A DNA stretch of 64,000 nt. Source: Alternaria dauci. Its lineage: Eukaryota > Ascomycota > Dothideomycetes > Pleosporales > Pleosporaceae. The position numbers and the translations under genes were made by a program. The stretch covers positions 4,340,001-4,404,000 of the forward strand of contig NC_091273.1 in assembly GCF_042100115.1 (NCBI RefSeq). The letters are read 5' to 3'. Within the stretch, counting starts at the first letter, position 1; each line of letters begins with the position of its first letter. Shown here in pieces: positions 55,814-64,000 of this stretch. The notes beneath the pieces were generated by a model. It did not search any database and was not told where the DNA came from. It saw only the letters and a list, made by a program, of their open reading frames with translations.

Positions 55814-56918
55814 CTATTCGCGCCTGTGGACGTGTATTGCGGATGCCTACATTGCAGTTAGCTCTCCTGCGCATCCATCTTTGCAGCTGACCAGACCCAT
55901 TACCTGGTGATTCGGGAACACTAGCATGTCTGCAACGACGGCGTTCTCCCGTCTACTGGCGGCAAAGACTATGAGCTCAGCAACGTCATCAGGATTAAGC
56001 GGATCGCAACCGCTAGATGTCTGTTAGCAGGCTCATCCGGATCCTGAGGCAAGTGGCAAAGATCCTACGCATAGACCTTATCGGCTTTCTCTTTGTCAAA
56101 GCGATGCCGGATGTCGTTGAACTCCTGTGTGCACCATGTCAGCAAGAGCCTGCGCATGCACCTGCGACACTTACCGTCAGGACTTGCCCAGGATCTACCG
56201 TAATGATTCGGATGCGTGTGCTAATCAACTCTTTCCTCAGAGCATCAGTGAAGGCCCGAACCGCTGCCTTACTAGCGCAGTAAATCTGCATGTTTCTCAA
56301 TCTATATTCAGTACGGGTTGAAGACAGACTATCTGTCTGGAATGCTACGCACCGATCCACCAACATAAGCCTCTCGACCAGCAATGCTTCCTAACATCAC
56401 AATATCGCCCTTGCCACCACCTGATCGCCTCTTGAATATTTTCAGCACTGCTTGTGTGATGTTAATTACGCCCTTCACATTTGTTGCCCAAACATCCTGG
56501 ATGACGTGTACCGGTATGTCAGGTGCTTGTTCGACACCAGACATGAAGCCTCTTTTCGCGGTCGTCAACGACTGACGTGGACTTGATAATGGAATACACA
56601 CGCATTATTGACCAGTACATCCACATCGCGGAACTCGTCCGGCAGTCCTTGCTCTCCAAATACTGCCTCGATCTCATCCGGTCTTGAGACATCCAGTTCC
56701 ATCACGCAAACCTTCACGCCATCGCCAACTTCACTCTTGATCTGTGCGGCGAGCTCATGGAGTCGGTCGACCCTTCGCGCTGTGACAATGAGTTTCAGAT
56801 TTTGTGGCGACGAGCGAGCGAATTCGAGTGCAGTACTGCGACCGATCCCGGAAGAGGCACCGGTAATCAACACGGCTTTTCCGGAAAGATTGTTCGCAAT
56901 TGAGTCGTGTGAGAGCAT
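55814..56918 (-). CDS. Short-chain dehydrogenase/reductase (Ymr226c/YdfG-like)
   Basis: Six exons: 56602-56918, 56353-56551, 56175-56285, 56069-56124, 55904-56012 and 55814-55846, 274 aa. Five GT-AG introns of 50-67 nt; every phase agrees. Rossmann motif TGASSGIG about 19-26, NNAG about 104-107 (spanning intron 1), catalytic Y174-x3-K178 in [12 protein letters not shown] (start of exon 3), DPGQVLTEF. The C-terminus [19 protein letters not shown] is the typical end of the NADP-dependent serine/3-hydroxy acid dehydrogenase group. Cytosolic reductase of hydroxy acids or small carbonyls; substrate unknown. It is unusually intron-rich for its size compared with its neighbours. Confidence 0.93.
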
Positions 56919-58152
56919 GTTTCCACTGAGGTCTACAGAACTTTTTGCACTCTGAGATTGTGGTAAGGGCGGGAGCGGGGATACCGGTACAACCGTTTAT
57001 ACCCGGTCCCGCGAACAACCTTTGGAAGCTAACGAGCGGACGTTCGCGACGTCCAGCGGACATTTCATCGTCATCGCGCAGTCGTTACATTTCTACACTT
57101 GCAAATTCTTGTCATGCCGAACGCAATCACTTCGACCCAACACTTCGGCGTTATTTCTCCGAAATGGCTCCTTGAGCGTTCATGGGTGGGGTGCCGCTGA
57201 AGGAATGGGCCAAGATGCAATGCCGAAACACGTTCCAATCTCATTCGGGTTGCCATTGAGCGATCAATCCTTCTGCCGAACTATGGACATTACTTGTACG
57301 TACACCTGCACGAGGCGCAGACGGAACTTCGCGTCGATGGCGACGATCTTGTCTTCATGGAAACATCTGCTTCACATACAACAGTTCCTTCGGCACGGTG
57401 GCAAGGACGTTCAGATGTTCGACAGGTACGCGGAGAATAGCGCAAACTTATCGTACGCCGGCATTTGCAAGCGAATATGACAATCATGCACCAAAAAGGC
57501 TGTTCGAAACGCAGTTGCCGGCAATAGCTGGGATGGGCCGCTCCTTGACATGAGGCTAACACCAATGCATCTGGATAGTCGTTGAAAAAGCTGCAAGCGA
57601 GGTACCAGACGACTGGGCCGGCCGTACTGGCGCCAAGATGGTGCGCCTCAACCGGAGCCGTAACCTTTTCTTGACTGCCGTCTCTCATAGCTCACGCCAC
57701 TCGAGTCAACATCCTATAGTCTGAGCGAGACATTATCCGCAACCCACGACTATTCGCCGCGTTATGCATCCTTCAGCGATTCAAGCAAGAGCAAGGATGA
57801 GGAAATCATGATTTGGGTGATTGAAGTCTCTAAGATGGCTATCTTTTCCTTTGAAGCATCTCATCGACATGTAGTGAACCAGATTGAGGTCCGTGAAGAA
57901 CGAGCTGCCTGATCATGAGCTTCTCTCAGTTCTCCTACCTCAGTCCAATCCCTGCAATAAGAAATCCTTCCCCCAGTTTTCATCGACCTCTCTTTATCCG
58001 AATCGAGAGTACGAAGCATTGTACATGCGATGCCGTGCGTACTCCTGTATCATAGACTGCGCAGAGAATGAACGCTTCATATAGCACAATCTACCTTGTG
58101 AATGCTGTCTAGCGCACCAAATCATTCACCGTCTTTGCATCGAATTGTAGAG
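56919..58152. other. Intergenic, divergent promoters
   Basis: About 1.2 kb between divergent SDR and Pth11-like genes. The open frames around 57022-57480 and 57290-57688 look weakly coding, but show no motif and break by stops; no gene called. Confidence 0.4.
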
Positions 58153-59493
58153 ATGTCGGACCCCAATGCAACCCTCATCGAGTGTCGCGTTGAATACGGC
58201 CTTGGAAGTGCCATCATAGCTGCGAGGTTCTTCACGAGATGGAAGACACTGGGCTGGCGAGGTTTCTACTGGGATGACTTCTTCGCATTCTGGTCATGGG
58301 TGTTCTTCACTCTCATCTACGTTATGGTAGAGTATCTGAGTAAGTCAAACATGGCAATGAGTTCGAGATTGGTTCATCTGACTGACACTACTTCAGGTGT
58401 AATGGGTGCACCCATAGCCATGACCCAAGAACAACGCGAAGCGCTCCCACCTGCGATGCGAAAGTCAATGCGAGAGGGTGCAAAGGGCATGTTCGCCTCG
58501 TTCTACTTCTTGATCTTCCTAGTCTGGAGTCTAAAGGGCTCTCTCATCGTTCTCTTTCTCCGTTTGACGTAAGTGCAGTTCATGATGCTCTGCAAGATCC
58601 TTACTGACTATTGCGCACAGGAGAAGTACTAGACTCTACCATTATGTTCAAGCCGTAGGCGCTGTCTCAATCGCTGCATGCATAGCCGCCATCATCACTC
58701 AGACCACTCACTGCTTACCTTTGAAGAGAAATTGGCAAATTCTTCCTGACCCAGGCAAAGAGTGCTCAGCGGGCATTGTGATTAACATTGTCATTGCTGT
58801 AGGAAACGTGTTGTGGGTATTTCCTTATAGCCCATTGATCGATAACTAACGTATGATACAGGGTGGATGCTTTGCTGCTCGTGGTCCCTCTATGGATGCT
58901 GAAAGACGCAAAGATCAGTCTGTGGCGGTGAGTTTGTTTGTTGCCCAAAAGAGTCCAAACCTAATACATTTGCACAGCAAAATTCGGGTCGTCTTTCTTC
59001 TATCTCTCGGCCTCTTCGTTATGGGCATGGCCATCGCACGCTGCATCTTATCCATCGGCACCTCTGTACAAGTGGCTCTTTCTTCAGTGTGGGCACAGCG
59101 TGAAGCGGTAAGTCAACTAGTCACCTCGAAATTATAACACCAGCATCTAACTGTATGCGATAGATTGTGTCCATATTCGCAGTGAATGCACCCGTCATCA
59201 ACAGCCTCTTTCGAGCAGAAACATGGGCAACAAGACACTCCTCGCGCGGCTACGTATCCAAGGACTCCCACCGGTCGCGGACGAACACCAGCACGTTGGG
59301 AAAGAAGACAAAGAGCGGCTTTGAGATATACAAGATGACAGATATCGAGACCAGGATGACGGATTTTGAGACAAGCAGCAAAGAGAGCACATCAGAACTC
59401 TTCAAAGATCCAATGCTGTCTCCAACACCCTCGCAATGGAGATGTTCAGCGCGAGGAGCGAGTCAAGACGGTAGCCCCGGACGTATGGCTTGA
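58153..59493 (+). CDS. Pth11/rhodopsin-type seven-helix membrane protein
   Basis: Six exons: 58153-58339, 58397-58568, 58621-58812, 58862-58927, 58978-59107 and 59164-59493, 358 aa. Introns of 49-57 nt with CTAAC-type branches; all phases fit. The pattern R-(V/F)-FTRWKTLGWRGFYWDDFFAFWSW at residues about 24-50 is the conserved TM1-TM2 region with the W-D-D motif of fungal rhodopsin-domain (Pth11-like, non-CFEM) proteins. Further helices: FASFYFLIFLVWSLKGSLIVLFLR, VIAVGNVLVDALLLVVPLWML, VVFLLSLGLFVMGMAIARC. A cytosolic Ser/Thr-rich tail of about 95 residues follows. Such proteins are plasma-membrane receptors or sensors; ligand unknown. An in-frame Met 17 codons upstream is an alternative start. 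Confidence 0.9.
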
Positions 59494-60068
59494 AGGGATA
59501 CAGGGCGACCTCCGTTGCCCCTGAGCCCGTCGTAACGTCCCGCTAGCTCACGCTGTTCTCCGGCATATGGCTCCTTCCGCGGAGGAGTGAGGTAGCCTAC
59601 GGTCTCCGCTTGAGTCTTGGGCTTGTAAAGCCTACCTTCCAAATCACACATCGATGGGCAATGTGCTTTACTATTCCCTTTGTTCAGAATGTAGTCCCTG
59701 TCGGCTATAGGTCGCTAGATACTAATAATAATTCGAAGCATTACACTTGAGCTGCTCATATTACGACCTGCACGATAAGGCCACCCCAGCAATAACAGTC
59801 TTCAAAGCCGAGTCATGGACACATGTTGACGTACACTAAGGATCAACTCCCTGATCAACCCCACATCCGCCAAGACCTTACTGCCGTCCGCGGTAGGCGA
59901 TAAACCGCGGGATGACCAGGGGTCATTGGAAGTGAAACTAGAGAGTCGTGAACCTGCGAATATGTAGTCGACAATAATGAAGCACGAATCATGCCAGGAA
60001 CTGATAAGTACTCCAACAATCCTGCATGTTACTCTCTACCAAATGAAGACCCATTGAGACTTTTCAAC
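59494..60068. other. Intergenic
   Basis: Downstream of the Pth11-like gene and upstream of the O-methyltransferase. An in-frame Met at 59991 could extend the next gene by 26 residues. Nothing else recognised. Confidence 0.45.
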
Positions 60069-61392
60069 ATGTCATCTTTCCAAGACACAATCAAAACTCT
60101 AGACTCCCTACAACCCTCACAGTTCTCTACAGATGCCGAGCGCTACGAAGCCAAAGAAGCAGTCCGGCGCCTACTGAACCGCCTCGAAACGCCATTTGAG
60201 CAAGGCTGGAGGCTGTCTTTTGAGACCCCAGTGCTCATCGCCGGAATCCAGACTCTTCTTGATCTCGGCATCTGGAAGCAATGGACAGAGGCGGACAAGA
60301 AGAACCCTGGTGCATCAGTACATCTGGATCAGCTAATAAAGTGGGCCAAAGCAAAGGCTGAGCCAAACCTATTACGTGAGTGAAGTTGCAGTTGAAAGGA
60401 AGAATGATAACGCTAACATTGTGGTTTACAGGAAGATTTCTAAGACATATTGCTGCACTCTATGTATTAGAAGAGACGGATGTCGACACCTGGAAGCCCA
60501 CACCGTACTCGCTTTCTCTCGGCGACACGATATCGCATACCGACCAGATCACTCAATGCGGGTACGTAAAGCCATTTCCATTGATTCTGTTTCGCAGTGG
60601 TCCGTTAACGCAACCTCCAGTACCGACCATACCGTCCCCACAGGCGTCAACCTCCCATACTTCCTTAAGAAACACAACTACATCGAACCCGTCGACCTCG
60701 CCAAGCTCGACAACTACCGCGACATGACAGGCGGAAAAGACTTTTTCGCTACCTGCGCCGCCGACCCAGTTGGTAAAGGAAGTAGCTTCATGGGTCTGAT
60801 GACCGCGTTGCGGAATCATAAGATGAGCTGGACAGATGTGTACGACACGAACCGCATCGTCCACGGTGCTGATGTCCAGACTGGGAAACCGTTGTTCGTC
60901 GACATCGGCGGCGCGCACGGTCTCGATACTTCGCGTCTTCTCGACAAGCATCCGGACTTGCCTGTTGACGTCCTGGTCCTGCAAGATACCCCGGAAGTCA
61001 TCGCAATGCCCATTGAAGACTTGGATAGGAGGATAGTGAAACAAGCCTATGACTTCTTCACGCCTCAACCCCAAAAGCACGCGCGGGCTTACTTTTTCCA
61101 TGCCGTACCTCATGACTGGCCTGACGCCGATTGCGTACGCATGTTCTCGCAAGTGGCCGCTGTGTTCAAGCGTGGATACTCGAAGCTCCTGATATACGAG
61201 GTTGTGTTGCCGAAGAAGGGAGCCACCAGCTTGATGACAACGCTGGATTTGCAGCTCATGAATTGCACAAGTGGAATGGAGAGGACGGAGGAGCATTGGG
61301 CGAGGCTGTTAAAGGAAGCGGGATTCAGGATCGTAGATATAAGCCGGCATCCAAGGGCGGTAGAGAGTGTTATCGAGGCAGACTTGGTGTAA
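60069..61392 (+). CDS. SAM-dependent O-methyltransferase
   Basis: Exons 60069-60375, 60432-60561 and 60621-61392, 402 aa; introns GTGAGT...TTACAG (56 nt) and GTACGT...CTCCAG (59 nt), phases 1 and 2. The N-terminal dimerisation/winged-helix half is followed by the SAM-binding motif LFVDIGGAHGLDTSRLL about 237-253. The catalytic His at about 310 lies in FFHAVPHDWPDADC. The typical C-terminal motif EEHWARLLKEAGFRIVDI is present. Plant/fungal type II O-methyltransferases methylate hydroxyls of phenolic or polyketide metabolites. Substrate unknown; located next to SDR, Pth11-like and P450-like genes, it could belong to a small metabolic cluster. Confidence 0.93.
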
Positions 61393-61444
61393 GCGGTATG
61401 TCGGGCAGCTTGGTAGTACCACGTATCCATGATTCGAGCAAGGA

Positions 61445-62062
61445 TTAAGCCCGCTCAGAGGGTTGCTTCGAAAACCCCAGCTCTATCTCCTTCAGAGAAA
61501 GAAATTTGATGTCTGGTCTGCCCTTCAGTCCAATCTCCCGCCATAACTCGATGATCTTTCCCATACACTTCAGCATCCTTTCTTCGTTCTCCCCGCATCC
61601 TGTTTGCGAGGGAAACACGAGACTGTTCAGCAATAGAGGTAGATACATTGTCTCGCGCGAAAGCATGTGGCAGGTTTGCAGCAATCCAGCACCGATTCTA
61701 GAAACGACGAATCTGCCATACCGGGTATCATAGGCCAGGAGTCTCGTCTCGGAAGTGAGAGCGTACGTATAGACCATGTTGCGGATTTCGCCTGGGAGAC
61801 GAAGAAGGGGCGATGCTGCTACAACAACCTGGTGTGCCGCTAGTGTGGTATGAGAGGAGAGGGGACCGAGAATTTTGGTATGAGTCTTTCGTGGCCGTTT
61901 GTAGGCCCTGAAGATCCTCGATGAATTTTCGAAAGGATATTTTGTGGTTTTACAGAGTTTGAAGTCTTCTGCCTGGCCATGTTTTGGAGCGATCGGTGGC
62001 TCCTTGGACAGGGGTGAAGCATACGAGCCCTGCAACAATGGAGTGTAGAGCGAAGTATTCAT
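61445..62062 (-). CDS. 2EXR/F-box-like domain protein
   Basis: Single exon, 205 aa. Residues about 88-130 (LLRLPGEIRNMVYTYALTSETRLLAYDT, then GLLQTCHMLSRE) are the 'LPGEIRN.IY.Y.L' signature of the large fungal 2EXR/F-box-like family that is especially expanded in Pleosporales. The N-terminal part is basic and without motif. Members are mostly uncharacterised; some may act in protein turnover. Convergent with the O-methyltransferase (53 bp between stops). Confidence 0.8.
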   Translation of the reverse strand: MNTSLYTPLLQGSYASPLSKEPPIAPKHGQAEDFKLCKTTKYPFENSSRIFRAYKRPRKTHTKILGPLSSHTTLAAHQVVVAASPLLRLPGEIRNMVYTYALTSETRLLAYDTRYGRFVVSRIGAGLLQTCHMLSRETMYLPLLLNSLVFPSQTGCGENEERMLKCMGKIIELWREIGLKGRPDIKFLSLKEIELGFSKQPSERA

Positions 62063-62538
62063 GATACAGGAGGTTACGACGTGTAATGTAATCGCCCTTT
62101 TTGATGGTGGTTGGTGTATCTGGTGGGATATATGTATGTTTCGAGGTCAGAGAGAAGTGGTGTAAGCTTCAGGATTTGGTACCAAAATATATATTTTAGT
62201 CCTTGTGAAAGTGGTAGTGGCCAAGAGCTACAGCCATGTTTGCCATTGTTGCAAATCGCACAATAGCTCTTTGGTTGACTGTTCGCTACCAGAGAGTGAC
62301 AGCCCATCTACCTTTACCTCAGCTGTTTCCTTGGCCTACATTCGTCAGCAGGGACCCTATTACGGCTCTCGAGTATAATAGTTACAGTGTGACTGGTTTT
62401 CACATGCTTTGCACATACCTTGCGCCGAAGTGAATGGGCACTGCATCCGTGGGGCCCCTCCAGACTTCGAGACACGTGCACTCACTTCGAGGTGAAAGCG
62501 GGCGAACACCCGATCCATTGTCAACTTGTATGGTTTCG
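62063..62538. other. Intergenic
   Basis: Upstream of the 2EXR-like gene and downstream of the Naa38 gene, both minus strand. Nothing recognised. Confidence 0.5.
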
Positions 62539-62976
62539 TCATAGAGTTACAGCACTCTTTTGGCCTGGGAACGTGGTCTCTTCAAACTCGATCTTGGTGA
62601 TGTGCTGGCCAGGCACAACGATCAGTCCAACATAACGACTGTTCCAAGCTACGGATGCAGATGGATTTCCCGACTCTTCCACGGCCTTGCGAATCGTCTC
62701 GGCTGATGGCGCACGATACTCGTGTGCCAATGCAAGAATGATGTTACGGCCCTATACCACGTCAACACAGTGCAATCTCGTCCACACGTCATAGCCCACC
62801 TTATCCGTGCATTTCATCTGGCCTCCAAAGACGCGTCCATCGCTGGCGTGTATGCGTAGGTTCTTTCCGATGAACTGATTCAGCCAGAAAGTGGCCTGCT
62901 CGTTGTCCATTTTGGCGTTCTTCTTCGCTTTGGGGAAGAGCCAGCTGTAGCGGTTGGTCCTCCGTGGAGCCAACAT
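62539..62976 (-). CDS. naa38: LSM-domain protein, NatC auxiliary subunit Naa38
   Basis: Exons 62800-62976 and 62539-62751, 48-nt intron (GTGGGC...TATAG, phase 0), 129 aa. Sm1: FWLNQFIGKNLRIHASDGRVFGGQMKCTDK; Sm2 region: GRNIILALAHEYR and RYVGLIVVPGQHITKIEFEE, which is the LSMD1/Naa38 ending. Naa38 partners Naa30 and Naa35 in N-terminal acetylation of Met-hydrophobic proteins by NatC. The start is uncertain: in-frame Mets exist at 63207, 63138, 62976 and 62910. 62976 (MLAPRRTNRYSW) is preferred because longer forms would overlap the divergent gene's first exon. Confidence 0.82.
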
Positions 62977-63161
62977 TTCGCTTGTTGGAAATGAGGGGAC
63001 CGAGATGTGGCTGTGTAACCTGAGGCTGGAGTCGTGGCGTGGGAGACCTTTCGGGAGGGGAAACGGAGGGCCGATGTGGCTTGGCGCGTTTGACGCGTTT
63101 GCGCCAAATTTCTGGACTTTGCGGAGCCCATGCGACATCGAGGGTCGCCACACATCGCACC

Positions 63162-64000
63162 ATGTCTTCAATACGGCAGAGCTGCCAATCGGCCTTGCTC
63201 CGATCAAACAATGTCTGTCTGTACGTCAATGGCTCGAGACGCGCATTCTCTCGCACATCGGTGAGCTCTAGAGGTCCGCATCCCACCTGATTCGCACCGC
63301 TACTGCATATACCATACTTACACGGACACAAGGCGCTCTCCCAAACTTCCTCCCACCCTCGAAACCCGAACTATCCGAGCTCCTCTCCAAATTCAACGCC
63401 AAGGTCCTTCTCCCCTCGCACTTGACAAAGGAGCAGCGAAAGCTTGTCTACTCGCAAGAAACCCGCGCAAAGCTCGAAGCCGAGCCTGTAGAAATCACCC
63501 TGGGAGATGTCACTCTTCCCCTCGAACACCTCGACCGGAACAGACTGCCAAACCGCTCCAAGACTTTCAGGGCGATAGTAGCGGAGAGCGAAACCAAGGA
63601 GGACTGGGAAAATGTCGTTCGGTGCTTGGAGGGATTTGAAGAGGCGGGCATCAAGGTTGATGACGCGTGGCGGGAGCTAGTCATAAGAAACCTAAGCCGC
63701 GCTGGCATGCATCATCTTGTTATCAAAATGTTGCAGAGACCAAAGGCCACGGGCGTGAATCTGAGAAACTTGGGCGTGTTGCAACAAGTCCTGAGGGGTG
63801 TGCATGACAGAGCTGCCTTGTCTGACTGGGCAGAAGAAGAGACTGCCAAAATGTACAAGCAAGCGAAGCAGATTGTCGAGCTCATGGAAGACAAGGAGCA
63901 CCACGCGGTCCAGACGCAGACTTTCAAAAAGCGCCAGGCTGGGCTTGTTGAAGGTGACTGGAGAAGTAGGCCCTCTGTGGTTGCACTGCCGACAGAACTG
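63162..64000 (+). CDS. Probable mitochondrial protein, 5' part (runs off window)
   Basis: First exon 63162-63260 encodes 33 residues of classic mitochondrial presequence (MSSIRQSCQSALLRSNNVCL, then RRAFSRTS) and ends at a GTGAGC donor. From about 63332 to the window end a second frame is open and clearly coding: GALPNFLPPSKPELSELLSK, VYSQETRAKLEAEPVEITLG, FRAIVAESETKEDWENVV, then a long charged helical region. The two parts do not join in phase with any acceptor I can see near 63332 (AG at 63331-63332 would need phase 1; an in-phase AG ends at 63379). I do not recognise the family. It shares its 5' region with the naa38 gene. Confidence 0.6.

Noticed and set aside
55556..55890. Plus-strand frames that look partly coding (GSRPLRNGYHSDPQIYSDG)
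   Set aside because: No in-phase upstream exon or start with a sensible protein; may be a gene remnant, too weak to call.
57022..57688. Possible gene between SDR and Pth11-like genes
   Set aside because: Open frames on both strands lack motifs, are broken by stops and could not be joined by good splice sites.
1..64000. CRISPR arrays, bacterial operons, intact transposons
   Set aside because: Eukaryotic spliced genes throughout; no regular repeat-spacer pattern and no transposase or reverse transcriptase motifs were seen.

Overview
The window is nuclear DNA of a filamentous ascomycete, most likely a pleosporalean dothideomycete. The evidence is dense two-strand genes with 40-110 nt GT-AG introns carrying CTAAC-type branch sites, one gene every 2-3 kb, and typical families of that group: Pth11/rhodopsin-type membrane proteins, 2EXR/F-box-like 'LPGEIRN' proteins, PDR transporters and many secreted hydrolases. 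I recognise 26 protein genes, two of them cut by the window edges, and one tRNA gene. Exon structures were built by hand from splice signals, reading-frame phase and protein family motifs. No database search was possible.

Layout. 0-9.5 kb: 3' end of a heme oxygenase gene, a secreted cysteine-rich repeat protein, a C2H2 zinc-finger protein, a 724-741 aa unknown protein and a tail-anchored E2 ubiquitin-conjugating enzyme (Ubc6/UBE2J type). 9.8-18 kb: an F-box-like protein, then a secreted type-B carboxylesterase, a cytochrome P450 and a divergently transcribed GMC oxidoreductase. These last three could form a small oxidative/hydrolytic pathway. 18-19.9 kb: a B3/4-domain protein and a Rieske protein. 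19.9-28.7 kb: an island of secreted hydrolases (GH30 endo-beta-1,6-galactanase-like, GH32 fructosidase, BNR_4 beta-propeller protein, M14 carboxypeptidase). 29-49 kb: mostly housekeeping genes (GTP cyclohydrolase I, a Ctk1/CDK12-like kinase with an RS-rich N-terminus, a multi-spanning membrane protein, a long coiled-coil protein, an AT-hook protein) ending in a full-size PDR ABC transporter. 49.3-53 kb: gene-poor DNA with one tRNA-Gly(GCC) gene. 53-61.4 kb: a divergent P450-like protein, a small Cys protein, a short-chain dehydrogenase, a Pth11-like receptor and an O-methyltransferase. 61.4-64 kb: a 2EXR-like protein, the NatC subunit Naa38, and the 5' part of a probable mitochondrial protein.

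The most unusual signal is the tRNA-Gly(GCC) gene at 51355-51496. It has a normal anticodon-loop intron plus a second 54-nt insertion exactly inside the T-loop. The second insertion has every mark of a spliceosomal intron (GTAAGT start, CTAAC branch, TAG end), and removing it restores a perfect tRNA. Separately, introns in two unrelated genes (18292-18352 and 37025-37088) share about 77% identity over their last 43 nt. That suggests introner-like elements, which are known from Dothideomycetes. Together these hint that introns move in this genome and that one may have landed in a tRNA gene.
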